Source: Paracyclopina nana (lineage: Eukaryota > Arthropoda > Copepoda > Cyclopoida > Cyclopettidae). From it: a stretch of 64,000 nt of DNA. The stretch covers positions 930,001-994,000 of the forward strand of contig JAGUCH010000005.1 in NCBI GenBank assembly GCA_019096065.1, given 5' to 3'. The notes under the pieces were generated by a model that worked only from the letters and a program-made list of their open reading frames with translations, had not been told where the DNA came from and did not search any database. The translations under genes and the position numbers were made by a program. Within the stretch, counting starts at the first letter, position 1. Each line of letters opens with the position of its first letter. This document shows, in pieces, positions 9,602-22,800 of the stretch.

Positions 9602-12600
9602 TCATTTTTCAGAAAAACCCGCATCTCCATCATTGCTCGATAAGCTTGAGCGAACTGAGTCACTTAATGAGCTGTGGACTGATGAGCTTGCTGATATGGA
9701 TTCTTTTTGAGAGTTGGAGTTTGAATTTCGCCTACTACTTCTTTTAGTCGATGAAGCAGAAGACATTGGCCTTGCGGAGGAGGAGGGAGCCTCCAAACTA
9801 GCTGGAGTGTGAACTTCCACTTTAAATTTGGCAGTAGCTGTGACTTTGGTCACTTGTTGAGCTGTGGGAGTTGAGCATCTCGAGGAGTTCCCACTTGCAT
9901 TTCCCTGCAAAATAAACATTTTTATTGGGTTAGCAACCATGAAACCAAAGTAATTTAACTTATAGCTTGAAATCACTGTTTTACCAGCTTTTGATATCAA
10001 GTTTGTTTTAGGAAATACTTTAAATAAAAACTGCAGTGAAAGCTAAGTTGCCAAAAAAGTAGCCACCAAGACATATCTTTGTAAATACAAAATCGCAATA
10101 TTTGCAAATAGTAAAGTTTTTTTTAAAATTGGCAATTACCAGGCCAGAGGGGTAAGTGGTTGTCTCCACAACCACATGAGGTTCCACAAACACACTGGTG
10201 CCATTCAGGGATTGGGAAGTCATGGGGAAAATATTGCTATGTGCATTGCTGGCATAGGATCCTGATTCCTCAGCTATTGTGCTGAGGGACAAGTCAGACT
10301 GATGATGAGGTCTCTTGCTTTGGTGTTGTTGCAGAATTTTAGCAGGAATTTGCTGCTGTTGAAGATGGCTGCTGCTGCTGTTGTTGTTGGCTCTTATGTG
10401 CCTTTTTGAGCAGTGTACAGCCTCTGGAGTGGGAGGGGCAATGGCATCTCCATTGTCATTGGGAATCACCTCACCAGGTGGACCAAGCATGACCAAAAGG
10501 ACTGGCAGAAAGATTAAACCATTGAAGATCCCCAGGACTATGAGGCCAGTGAAGACCAGAAAGAAATATCTGGAAAGAAAAATAAGTTATTCAATTTTCT
10601 GCATGACAGCATCTCACCACATTCCATCCTTTTGTGTAAAAAGGTCATGAACCGCGAGCAGCTAACCATAAGTCAAGCTCAGTAGGAGGTCAAACTGAGA
10701 TCAAATGGAAACATCACAACTGATGGCCAGTCAATTTGTCATTACTCACTTTGTGCCAATTAAAACTGGCCAAAAAAGAAGTGAACCCAGTGAGACCACT
10801 TGCTGAGCAAGGGTGAGCAGGAGGGTGCCAATTAACTTACCTAACGACAAAATCAAAGTGGGAGAATGCCAGCATAATGATGCCTAAAAAGGTGGACACT
10901 GCCCCATGGAACACAGGGGCAAACATGTGTTGAAGGGACAACATAATTCTCCTGTTCTTGCTGCCAATGCTGGTCACAAAACCCTGTAAAGCATAAGGTA
11001 CAAATGTTATTAAACAAAATCCAAAAAGCGCCATAAAATGTAGAAACCCATGAAGCTCCAAATGTATCATTTGGGGCATCACAGGAGAAAAGTGTATAGA
11101 ATAAAAAAGTTGCCAAATATAGTTCTAAGGTAGGCCATTGAAGTGATGTTTTGCTCTAAAATTAGTCCTTAGTGGCTAAAAGCAGATTTTTCAGTTCTGC
11201 AGAAATACTTACAATGACAATATGCAGGGTAAAGTCCACTCCTAGGCCAACTGCCAAAATAGTGATAACAGCTGGAATGGCAGATAAGCTGATTCCCAGG
11301 AACTCCATGAGTCCAAAGAGTTGGATGACAATGCTGCCAATCACTACCACCACTATGGCTCCCACCCAAGGGCTCATCATGAGAATGGAAGTCATTATGA
11401 AGACAGCAGCTAGAATGCAGCCCAGGGCAACAAGCAGCCAAGTTCTGAGATTTATGTATTGCTCCCAAAATGTAAATGGCACTCCAGTGGGAAAGTTGGG
11501 CAAGCCTTTCTCCTCAAACTTGGCACACACCTCCCTCACCTGTTTAATCATGTCCACCATGACCTCAGTGTCTCCCAGGTTGTTGAGGTAGAATGGAATC
11601 TGAGCAAATTGGATGGCCATGGACTTGGGCACTTTCAGGTCCCCATCCCTGGCATCATGCACCCAATTTTTGGGTGTGGGCACAATGTTCACTTGGCTGT
11701 GGCTGTAGGCCATGGCATCATTGCTGTACCAAGCAGACAAGTAGTTGTAGAAAGCACTTGGATTGATGATGCCATGTGAGTCCACCAGTCTGTTACGTAA
11801 CAGCAGGGTCTCATCCACTGGGTAGTCCACGTGGCCAGTTTGCACCATGAGTTTGTAGGCAAGGATGGCATCAGCTGAGGCATTGCCATGCCAGCCATGT
11901 TCATAAATTTTCCCCATGCTAAAGTCATCATCAAAAGCTTCTTGCAGCCTCACCAGCCAATTTCTGAAGAGAGGCAGCCAAAAGTCATTGAGGCCTCCAT
12001 CATCATCCTTGATAATGCTGGGCACTCTGATGAAAGCGTTATGGTAATCATAGAGGATTTTCTGATTTTGGGGGTACTCAAAATGCTCCTGGGTCACTGC
12101 ATACATGTGGTAGAAGCCAAAGTGGTCGTTTTGGGCCCTGAGAAACTGGTAGGCTGAGGTGTTCCTGGGCACCACTTCAGCCATGCTCAGGCCTTGCTTG
12201 ATGTGAATCAGCCCGTAAAATCCCACAGAGGTGAGAATGAGGGCAAGCATGACAGTGGCAATCTTGAAGGGAGCCTTGGTCACCCATTGGCTCATGTACT
12301 GACTGGCAAAGTACTTGAGAGTCCACTTCCCGTTCTTCTTCTTTTTGGCATCAGACTCTAGGATTGCAGATTCCAGGTTTTTCTCACTGCCGCCTATCAC
12401 TTTGGCCTTTGCTGAGCTGGCCTTCTCTTCCAAGGCTGATTTCTTATCTTTGTAGCAGCACAGCAAATCTACCTTATTAGCAGACACCCTTCTAAGGTCG
12501 AGTCCCAGGAGAGCAGGGAAAAGCAACACCATTGATAGTGCATTAAAAGCACTTAACAAGGCTGCCTGAAAGGCAAAGGCTCTCAAGGCTGGAATCGGGA

Positions 12601-15600
12601 TGATGGCCGCGGCCAAAAAGGCCGCAGTGTTGCAAATTGCCGTCAGCAAAACTGAGACTCCACTCCGCTTCAGGACTTCCCCGATCTTCTCCTGCAAACA
12701 AAGCAATGTAAACAAATTAGCAAAACCCACTCAAACAGTGGCGCCACCTAGCGGCTACTTTGCAAATCACTAAAACACGCCCCTGCCTATCCATACTTAA
12801 AATATAACAAAATGTGAAATTAGATATAATTTCTATCAGCAGCAAATCATGATTTCAAAATTGCTGGGCTTTTGTGGTCAAATTACATTTCATTGGAGGC
12901 ATGCAAGCAGGTAAGAATTTGAGCAAATTGCTGCCTACCAAATTTGGAATCTCAGGCCGAATTCCATTGGTGTATTGATGATGGTCCAATGAAGAAGAAA
13001 AAATTGCACACATCAGATAAAAAATCCTGGTGTGTGGCCCGTTTTCCCCCCTCATAATCTCATTGTGAAGTGGGCAATTAAACTTGTTTCCGTCAGCATG
13101 ATTAAAATCTTGGTCAAAGACATCATTAATTCTACTCGAGAACATCATCATTAAAAAGTAACTAATTCAGTGTTTTTTTAAAGAAAAAGAAGCTTTTTCT
13201 CCCCCATTTTTGTATACCCAGCAGCCTAGATCTCACGCAAATCATGGGAGACCACACAAGGAGCTGACTTTTTTGATGGACATTACTATGTTTTGCTTTT
13301 GCTCACAGAATTGCTGTGGGAAAATTGCCCACAGATTACCATCATCATCAACAAGCTGCAGTGGAATAAGTAGCAAAAGGTCAAAATACATGGCAAAACC
13401 ATCAATCATGTCAATCACACATCTTTTTTCAAAAATGCAAAAAGCCAAAGCTTTGAAAAATTCTAAAACTGGAAAAGATTATTAATTTGACATATGTTGA
13501 GGCTAAAAAGGTAATTTAAGGGCCACTATTGTAAAAAAATCAAGAATTGGAAATTTAAGGGACATGTCAAGAAAAGTCAAGCAAGGGTGGTTGGTGGTGG
13601 TCCCAGTTTAAATGTCACAAGCAATCACATGGAGGTCAGAAACTGGAAAGAAAATCCGTTGGCTCTAAATGGAGACTTCTTTGATTAGAGACCACCCAGG
13701 AAAAGAGTCAGGCAAAAAGAAGGTTCATCACATCATAAAATTGCTGCTGTATACCTGATGCTAGCTGCTATAAATGGAGTAGTTACATCAATAACTGGGT
13801 GGTCTGACTACATGTAGCAATGGAGGAAAAAGCCTTTTTTCCACCAGGAAAAAATATGTACATGCTGGCTTTGAATGGGTGCAAGTAAGCCCCTAAATGT
13901 ATTGGGACCACCCTTAAAGGAATCAAGAGTATTTCCTTAGTGTACCAAACAAATCTTGGCAGGATTTAACACCAGAAGCTGGCACTACTTGGGAAAATCC
14001 TTGAAAAATTCAAACCAACTGAAAGCTAAAAGCCTGGTCAATAAGTGAATAAGATGCCTGGATCAAACTTTGTAAATGGGAGAAAAGTTAGCCAACTGGT
14101 TTTAAATGTGCCAAACTTTTTCTCCATGCCTCATTGTGGAAAAAATCACAAGGACAATTTGTCTACTTCTAGCTGGTATACTAGATGGAAAACAAGTGTG
14201 TTCTATGGTCACTCACTATGCGATGGAGGGTCAAAGTCCTTGGGGCAGATAAGGCTTTTAAAAAGGTGGGATGCACAATAAATTTTAGTGTGCAGTGCTG
14301 CTGCAACTTCACTTGTGTGGTCTGTTTTTGTGTCAAATGGCAGCAGAGTGGAGTATACCAAGATGGCAGCCTCTGATATTGCTTGTGTAGATAAGTACAA
14401 GGAAAAAATTGGAAGTTGATCCTCTATCTAAACAAAATAACCTCCCAGGTGGTTCCAGTCTGCAATATGGTGTCAGCTTAGCCAAATTGCAAAAACAAGC
14501 GAAGATTGACCCATCTTGGCCACAATCCCCCATGCTGGGTATGTACAAAGACTGAAGGAATTTTAAGAGCCTCTTTGCTGGCCTATAAATATCTCAAGAT
14601 TGAGACATTGATATAAGCCAGAAGCCAAAGCAAAAAAAAGAGAGAGACATCTCCTTTCCATGTTGGAATTTCACGGAATGAGCAGGAAAGGAATTTTTTC
14701 AGGTCCCAAAATCCCTCTCATGTTTCTGACACCTTGGCTAAATAAATATTTTCCTCCCTTCGCCGCCACAAAGCAGCACGTTTCATCGAACTATTTCGCC
14801 ATTTAAAACTGACCAATCGGAGCGCGCGCGCGGAGGAATCATCAAAACAATAACAAAAGGCGGCAGCCAATGAGAGCTCGGAAAAGGTGGGAAGAATGTA
14901 AACAAAAATAAATCTTACCTCGTCAGGGATGTCTGAGGCGCAAATGTCAGCATAAGTGTGTGTCATCAAGAACATGGCATTGACGCCCAAGCCCAGAGCC
15001 AAAAAAGGGATGATTTGCGTGGTGCTGGCATTGAAGGCAATGCCAATGATGGCACAACATCCGAGCCCTCCAGCCACAGTAATTGAAACGAGCAACACTC
15101 CAGTGATTCCCAGACCTGCTTGGGACCTCACCAAATCACTCCACCGAAAAAGGGTAGCTCCAGCATAGACCAACTGAAACAGGAGATTTTAAGCTAATTT
15201 TTCAAGGTGGATAACTGGATGATTCCATACCATGAGCACATAGCCAAGAGCAACTTTGAGCAGGCTAACTTCAGAAAATTGCTCCAAAATGTCGTTGAGG
15301 TGTGAGGAGGAAAATGCATTGATTTGATATTTCCTGCTGTTGAATAACTGCTTGTCACCAACCAAAGTGGCCACTTCTTGGTTGAACTTTTCCTGCCATT
15401 CAGCCAAAATGGCGGCAGCTCCCTCACGATTCCACTCTAAACTGTGCACCTTAAAGGTGTCACTCCAGTAGTCATACAAATCTTTCTCTCCCATCAATTG
15501 GATGCTGGACTGCAGGCCCTTAGCCCTGAAAAAACAATGAATGAAAATTGTCGTGGAAACAGGTTCAAAACACCTCTTTATCACTAATTTAGATCCTGCC

Positions 15601-18600
15601 AGACTTAACCATTTGTCAGATGTCAAAAGCATCAATTTTGATAACATCAGCTAATTTCCAGGATGTTTTAAAGGTCAGCAAAAAAAAGGGTGGAATATTT
15701 TAGATAACTCTATATTTATCTAAGTTATTCAGAATGGAGATGCCTATTTGTGTCTCTTTCTCACCTGACAATGTGACCAGTTTTGTTTTTTGTGGTTCCA
15801 CCAACCACCAATTGCTCAGGCCAGTGCATGTACCTGGTGGCAAAACCATAACAACCACCAGTCAGCTCAGCCCCAATGTCTGGCTTCTGCAAGGAAATTG
15901 TTATTAGGAATTGACTGCAAAAACATCATTCGGGGCTTTTACCTGTCTACTCTCCTTATTTGGAGCAGTTGGGGGACAATCAGGATCATGAGGGTTGAGA
16001 CAGGGTTTCTCTTGATACCCTGATTTGATACCAGCCTGAAACAGTAATGGAAAAGTGGTGGTGAAAAAATTGGCTTTTTCACAGCTTCCAGGGTAGTAGA
16101 AATGGGGAGAAAATTGATTGAAAACAGTCAGCTGGTGCAGCTTAAAGCAGGAATTCCGAGGCTTTAAGCCACCCCTATTAATCATGGTGGATCTTTTTTC
16201 AGCGCACTGCTGCACCAGGAATTTTGTCGCTTGACACTACTTGTAAAAAGTAGCCTAGATGACTATCTTTGTTCTGTTAAAATGCAGAAAGCAATTTTCC
16301 CTCTTGCTGCACAATGGACAGAAGAATTCTTTTCTAGCTTGCATTTTTTACCAGCAGTGGCGCCCTCTTTCCAGCGAGTGGTGATTTTAACAACAAATCA
16401 AAACAAAAAAGACGCGCGCTATCTCAGATTCTCAGTAGGCAAACAAAACCGTTAAAAAACTCATTAGAAGCTCTAAAACTGCAATTTTCGAAATAAAACT
16501 TTGTATTTTGTTGTCAAAATGCTCTGCCCCGAATTTTGCCTGCATCATCTGTTTCACAAAGTGGTTGAAAGAGGCAGCATCTGGCGACGAAAAAGACCAC
16601 CCAAGAAGCCAGTGTATTATTCCCCATAATTTCTTTAATCCACTCACCGTGTCCATGAACTCTTCGAAGGAGTCAAAGTCAAAGTTGAAAGATTGCATTT
16701 GCCTCACCAAATGCAACGGGTTAAGCGTGGTCCAGGAGAGAAGCATGCTGCCCTCGCCATCTCCGAGTCTGCGCAAGAAAAAATCCGTTCAAGTTTGTTT
16801 ACATAATCTCACATGACATGTGCGCATCTGTGTAGTGACGCACTTGTGCAAAAGTAGCGCGTCACCTGAGAGAGTCTCGCATTTCTATGTGTAAACAAAA
16901 CTCAAACTGCAACACCATAGATGGCGCTCACATGACATTTATAAAAAAATATTTTCTTTAGCCTTTAAAAAACATAATAATGACTCTTGGGAAAACGGAA
17001 AAGTGGGAAAACCCAGATTTTGCCAAAAGGTAAACAAAGCTTGAAAAATCCGCTTTGATGGCTAAAAGTTAAAAGTCAAAGAAGTCTTTGTGTGTGGTCT
17101 ATGAGCCCCGGCCACGCCCACAGCGGCTGAGACCGTGTCAGCTCCCACGTGCATGACGAAAAGGCCGCCCATACACATGATGACTCCCACGACGAAGTGG
17201 AAGAAGAATCAGTCCTTGGGGACAGAATTTGAAGCAATTTTTGCGCCAGAGACCACACAAGAAGCTGTTAAAAAACGGAAAAAAGCTCAGAGAAAGAGAG
17301 CATCCATCAAAGATGCCGAATAAAAACAAAGCAATTTTTGTTGTGGTGATGGTGGCAAGACAATTTGGGCCACCCACGTTGCGCAGGAAGACACCTACTT
17401 TCTTACTACACAACTATTTCCGTTACTCATTAAGGGATTTTTTGCTTTGCGTTTCTTACGGAATATGGACCGGGTGGTCTGGTCCCAAAAGCTTGGATCC
17501 TTCCCAGAAGCAATCTAATGGGGTGATGATTGCGCAGGGAAACAACTTGTCCAGGATCTGAAAGAAAACGAGGAGATGGAGCCATAAAATTGGCAGCTTG
17601 AGCAAAAGTCACTTAACGGGTGGTCCAGTGTACGCGTACACAAAAACGGCGCCGCAAATTGCAGATAATCATAAAGGACACAAAAAGAGTCTCACCTGAT
17701 CAATTACTTGGATCTCAGTCAAAGGGATCGTTGGAGCGTAGCACAAATCTTTGAGCTGCCATGTCCTAAAAAGCAGAGAATGGAGTCCAAATTAGACGTC
17801 CGAGAAAGTAGATTCCGGCTCCCTACTACTAATATTTTTAAAATGTTTGCTTACACATCCTCCTTCTCAACGACAACTTTGGCAGCGGCTCTTATCACTT
17901 CCATATGGGTCAAAAGAGCATCTGGGGTCAAAATCGATCCCGCATCTTCGTCTCTGGGCGTCTGGATGATTAATTCATTGGTGGCTCCGGCTCCAACCCC
18001 CAGCGTGGATTCCACATAGGCCAGCTCCTTTTGCAGCCTTCCTCCCTCTGAAATATGCAATAGTTGAAATACACACATAGTATTTGTCCGCAAAAACACA
18101 TTCTGATCTCAGATCTGTCTGTCTGATGGTGCAAAAAAGAGCAGAGCAGATGTTGTGACCATCAGAATGGTGTGAAAAGTGCGATATATAAATATAACGC
18201 AAAAAGGGCCATCATGCAAGCCATAAAGCCATAAATGCGTGTTTGTTATTGTTTTGCAGCGCCACCTCGCGGGCGGAATCAAAACGTCAACAAAGTCTCT
18301 GCCTATAGCAGCTAGGCCATTAAAGCTATTTAGAGCCGCTCATAAATGCTTATCAGGCAACTTTTGCACCTCGAATGGCTCAAAGTGGCAGCCACGCCAT
18401 ATTTTCCCGCATCAATATCAGTCAAGAAAGGAATCAATGTAATCACTATAGGAAAACTTGTCTCTGACAGCTGATGCTGCTGCTGTGGCATCGGAAAGTT
18501 GGTGGAGCATTTTGTTTCATTCTCTGGGTGGTCTCTTATAATAATACTACAACTATAAGGCATCATCATGTGAAACTAATTTGGTTAAGTTAGTGAAAGA

Positions 18601-21600
18601 GCTCCAGGACAAGTTGGGTGGTCTGGCAAGAAAACATGTTTGAAACAATTCATTTCTTCTTTGGCAAACATAAGTCACATCAGGAGACCACCCAAAAGTC
18701 AGAAGACCAGGTAAAATACTATTATTATAATTGTGACTTGGCAGGAAACTTCAGAAATGGCACAATTCCCATTTTGAAAGCTGTGACAAGTTTTTTCCTC
18801 TGCTCAATTTCAATTGCAGATATGAAGAAGGGTGATGAATATACAGCAGGATTTTGCCTATGCCATGAAAAAGCAGCTAGCCCTTTTGGGGGAATCCTTT
18901 TAGCATTGATTATGGGCAGCAATATTTCAGGCATTTTACAACGCGCTTTTCATATGCAAATAGTAAGTAAACAGAAAATTACAACAAAGCAGACAAACAA
19001 CAAAGAGAGTGTGGAAAATCCCACAAAAATGCGGTTGATCGGCATAAATTTCAAAATAGAGTTGTTCACAATTTTCGGCAACTTCACAGGGGATCGGGTA
19101 GTAAAAGAACGCAGCCACAATTGACGTTTTCCCTATTCTACTTGCGCGCAAAGCTAGAAATATTTCCGTTGACAATATCGCCCTTTGTAACTGAGCCATT
19201 TGAGCATGATCCGGACTTTTCGACCCAAGAGGAAACTTCGCATTCAGCGCCTCAAATTGCCAAATCCGTCAAATGCTTTCTAATCATTGCATGCATAGCC
19301 GCGATAATGGATATTCGATGGTGCGCACGTCATAAAGGGACAAAAAGCAACCATTTTTCAGCGTGCTTGAAAAATTCCATGCGTCTCCATTTCGAGGCAA
19401 ATCCGGGGAGAGACATTTTGCGGCAGACATCTTTGTTGTAAATTGTTGTACAGCCAATCGTTTGGGGTTGTTGATGTCTTCATTTCAGTTCGGTGCAGTT
19501 TGGACCGAGCCCATTTCTCTCTGTATTCGGAGGGGGTGCCATAAACCTAGCTGGTCCCTACTTAAAAACCAAGGTGGCTCAAAAACAGGTGAACTGCCAG
19601 ACTTTGCGCCCAACCATCCAGAAAGAAACAAACAAGCGTGGTGATATGGATTGGAACACTTTTGCAGATGAAATGCTGCAGGTCAGAAACCCACATTTGG
19701 CGAAATGTCACTAGCAAACGGGAGAAAAAATCGTTTGTGGAAAGGGGCGAAGGGAGAAAAATCGTTGTTGACCAAAACTGCTTACAACTGAGCGGAAGAC
19801 ATCAACAACATTGAACTACGGGCTGACTCACAATTCGCGACAAAGATGTCTACACACAAATGTCTCAGTCAAGATTTGCCTCGAAATGGACTCGCATGGA
19901 GATTAACAAACACGACGTTTTTTGCGAAAAGAAGGAAGTTTCTTTGTTTGCGGAGTGTGAACCATATCGAGTGTTGTTTGGCTGGCCAAAAATCTCAAAG
20001 CAAACACAATTTTCACAATTTTGTCAAATGAGCAACGCATTTTCACAACCCTTGAGGTGTCTTTTGACCGCCACGCTCCCCGATACCAGCTCACAATTAA
20101 CAAGGAGAGTTAGAGCTGGTCACACTGGGGCAATGTTCCTCAAAAAGGGGACTTTACCACCCTTGCCTAATGTAGTTCATTAGCAAGCCCCCATTTTAAG
20201 GGTGGGGTTTTCCATAAGCTAGTTTACCCCAGTGTGCATTTTAGAGTGACCTGAACGTCTAGTAGAGAGAAAAAAACCCGCGTCTGTCTACATGGGTGGT
20301 CTACTGCGTGTGACTGGTTCCAATGAAGACACAATTAGTAGGATTGGCACATTTTCGAACCTTTGTCAAAGTTTGGAAAACAAATCATCCTCATAAATGT
20401 CAATTTGCCAGTGCTAATCCCAGATGGATCATCTAGTGCAGTAAATGAAAAAAAAAGTCTCGAAAACAGCAGCTGCTGCATATTCAGCAACAAATCTCCT
20501 CCCCTTTCAACAGCAGATATTTGAGCCGCTAAAATTACGGGAAACTTTGAATAATAAATCAGCATATGGAGATGATTTTATGATAAAGATGTGCAAAGGA
20601 GCAGTAAAGGAAGCTGCATGAAGTTTCTCCATGTCTTGACAATTAGTTTGCACATTTAGGGGTCAAGATTACCATTTTTGAAATGAGTTCCACAGGAAGT
20701 CACGCCTGCGTGGAAAAACAGGCGAAGAAAAGTGATGTGTCGACTCAAAGTACTCAAAGCTCGGCAAAAGGGGAGAGAAAAATTAACTGTGAAGAATTCC
20801 TGCATATGCTAGGTACTCTCTGCACACTGTGAAATTCAGCCCTAAAAAGCTGCCATATTTTTTTTTATATTTTTTTGAGGAAAAATTTGCTTGGTTGACT
20901 TCAAAAAAAAGCTTTTGCCCCTTTACCGTTCAATTTGCTGAGTGTGAATGAAAGTAGACATAACTTGGTGGAAAATGTCTGTGGTGAGAATTGTACACAT
21001 TCCAAGTTGACCCATATGTGGCGAGTTGGGATTTGTGAAATTAGCTTACTCAGGAAAAAATGACTGCAGAGAAGCTGTTCTAGCTAAGGAAAGCAATTGC
21101 ACATGAAACTACATTTGTTTGATTTGAAATGCAACAGCTCCGGGCGAATCCACCAAAATTCATATTCAGTTTGTCCCACCAAAAACGATACTTTAAAAAA
21201 ATCAAAATTACTGGCTAGGTTCAACATATTCCAGCATTATATGTACAGGCTGTCCAACAATTTTCGCAGTGAATGGAACTCTCTGAAATAGCTCAAACTT
21301 AAAACTTAGAGCTTAACAATTGGGGGTTTCATGCGAAAAGGGTGGGACATTCTGCGTGTGATTCATTAGCTTACCTTCGACCCATAATTTTTCCACTCTC
21401 GTTTCCAATACTGCACTTTTCAGGCAGACCGAGAAGGAGGCCAAAATGAGGATGCCGACGAAGAGGAATTTGCCAGCGTTTCGCTGAATGCTCGTGCCTA
21501 ATTTGAACAGCTCGTTTTGCAGTTTGGCTCGCAACCAGAGGGCGCCCTTGTTCCCGCTCGCCTTTCCCTGCAAGCAAAAATGAGAAAATCACAGCTTGAG

Positions 21601-22231
21601 CCCCCGCAACAAATGGAATAATCAAAAGCTAGCAAGCGTCAAAAATCGCGCAAAATGAGCCCTTTTAGCGCGTTATTTTTTTCGTATCTAAGAGGCTTAC
21701 TAAAAGAAAAAAATTGGGCGCCATTCAATTTTCCTTCATTTTTTTTCAGCCTAGGGAATTAAGCCATTTAAAGGGGGAAAATTCACGCGAGGAATTCGTA
21801 GGAATTTGGTGCGAGAAACGGGCTCAAAATTGGGTTGTTGTGATGAAGTCCGAGTGACTTAATAGAGAGATTTCGGCCGTGGATTGAGCCATCAAGCTAG
21901 AGGTGGCGTGCGTCAGCCGACCTACGCGCGCAGCCCTACGCCGCCCGGCCGGCCGGTCCCGTGCAGCCCCGCGCATAACAGCGGCGGAGGTGGACGAACC
22001 TGGGCAAAACAAATCCACTACTGAAACCCACGAAAAAAACGCTTTTCTTTTCCAGCATGAAATGCTCACCTTTTTGATTTGCATCCAGGCCACCCTGGCG
22101 TCGGTCCAAGAGGTGCGCGTGAGTAGGTCCGGGTCCTGATTGTTGGGCCATTTCCGGCGTTTTTTCACGTGGTGCCCGTGGGCGTGATGGTGGGCGTGAT
22201 CCCCGTGAAAAGTACTGTGCACTGACACCAT
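9602..22231 (-). CDS. ptc: Patched, Hedgehog receptor
   Basis: Twelve-pass RND-type receptor that represses Smoothened until Hedgehog binds. Fourteen exons: 22231-22070, 21567-21375, 18047-17855, 17765-17696, 17557-17460, 16768-16648, 16035-15943, 15886-15765, 15525-15231, 15173-14919, 12691-11213, 10983-10841, 10569-10140, 9904-9602; all phases agree, about 1318 residues (fly 1286). Seen in order: His-rich N-terminus, WLRAKLQ/TM1 (about 88-103), ectodomain 1 ([48 protein letters not shown]), sterol-sensing domain (about 440-600), long cytoplasmic loop, ectodomain 2 ([32 protein letters not shown]), TM8-12, and a tail with [13 protein letters not shown] and [13 protein letters not shown]. Odd: TM4 reads GLGVNAMF (Asn514) where fly has GVDH and human GVDD; TM10 keeps GVDF (Asp1020). 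I see no PPxY degradation motif. Confidence 0.96.
12739..12754 (-). promoter_or_regulatory. CTCF-like site in patched intron 10
   Basis: Minus strand reads CCGCTAGGTGGCGCCA. The identical 16-mer recurs at 48333-48348 on the plus strand. It fits the insect CTCF core AGGTGGCGC. Motif evidence only. Confidence 0.45.
13690..13804. promoter_or_regulatory. Two exact Ci/Gli binding sites, patched intron 10
   Basis: GACCACCCA at 13690-13698 and TGGGTGGTC at 13796-13804, in opposite orientation. A near-match follows 110 bp further (13906). The 9-mer is the published Gli/Ci consensus used in fly and vertebrate patched regulation. Confidence 0.65.
16595..16603. promoter_or_regulatory. Exact Ci/Gli site, patched intron 6
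   Basis: GACCACCCA inside intron 16036-16647, 45 bp from the donor side of exon 6. Confidence 0.55.
18535..18694. promoter_or_regulatory. Cluster of three exact Ci/Gli sites, patched intron 2
   Basis: TGGGTGGTC at 18535-18543 and 18615-18623, and GACCACCCA at 18686-18694: three exact 9-mers within 160 bp. This homotypic cluster is the strongest enhancer candidate in the window. Confidence 0.7.
20293..20301. promoter_or_regulatory. Exact Ci/Gli site, patched intron 2
   Basis: TGGGTGGTC, single site about 1.1 kb downstream of exon 2. Confidence 0.5.
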
Positions 22232-22724
22232 GGTAATGAGTCGATTTAGGGCCTTTGCACCATGCTAGCGCGATTCAATCGGTGTTGGCGGGCAACGTTC
22301 TCCACACGGACTGACTGAAAATCGGTGCAGGAAGCTTCGCATCGCGGCCGCGGCCGCGGCGAGGACGGCGGCGGATCAACAATTTGCAGCTAGTAGGTGA
22401 AACGCGCGTAGAACACGGCTACGCGCCCCTTGCCCAAAATCGCCACTCTCTCGTAACCACTTCATTTTCGCCTCGGCATTCACCGCAAATCACCCGTAAA
22501 TAAAAGGATGATGAAAACGTCGAGAAAAAATCAGTAATTAAAAGAAGAGCCTTTGAGGAGGCGGAACAATGGATTCTCCTTCTGCTTTTAGCTTCGAGCG
22601 GAGCGAGATTAACTGCCTAAGGCGGCAAAATTTGAAAATTTAACTGCAGGGTTTTTTCTTTATTGGATCAATGCAGTTGATATTTAGGCCTTGATGCGAT
22701 TTTAAAGGGATCTTCTCGGATCAG

Positions 22725-22800
22725 CATGGGACTCGAACCCTTGGCCTCTAGCGCGAGAGCCCTATCGGCTTTGCCGTTGAGCAACCGTTTCGCAATCACT
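22725..22800 (-). tRNA. tRNA-like sequence (pseudogene or tRNA-derived SINE head)
   Basis: Minus strand contains an exact pol III B box, GGTTCGAGTCC (22739-22729), and an A-box-like TTGCTCAACGG (22784-22774), separated by 34 nt as in a tRNA. An anticodon-arm-like stem CTCT..AGAG lies between. I cannot pair a seven-base acceptor stem, and the T stem has a mismatch, so a functional tRNA is unlikely. A decayed tRNA gene or SINE fragment fits better. Confidence 0.4.

Larger units (their letters stand above)
12692..14918 (-). other. patched intron 10, with clustered Ci/Gli sites
   Basis: A 2.2-kb intron within the SSD-coding part of the gene. It holds exact Ci/Gli sites at 13690-13698 and 13796-13804, a one-mismatch site GACCACCCT at 13906-13914 (spacing 106 and 110 bp), weaker GACCACACA/TGTGTGGTC at 13250 and 14314, and a CTCF-like 16-mer at 12739-12754. 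No exon-like frame was found. Likely an intronic Hedgehog-response enhancer. Confidence 0.55.
18048..21374 (-). other. patched intron 2, Ci/Gli-rich candidate enhancer
   Basis: A 3.3-kb intron with four exact Ci/Gli 9-mers (18535, 18615, 18686, 20293). It also carries a CTCF-like site at 18258-18272 (minus strand CCGCGAGGTGGCGCT). No coding exon was recognised; the open frames here have no conserved content. Near 20833-20870 there is a poly-T/A stretch. Confidence 0.55.

Noticed and set aside
17471..17479. CGGGTGGTC as a Ci/Gli site
   Set aside because: One mismatch and located in a coding exon of patched (codons for Asp-His-Pro). Not counted among the exact sites.
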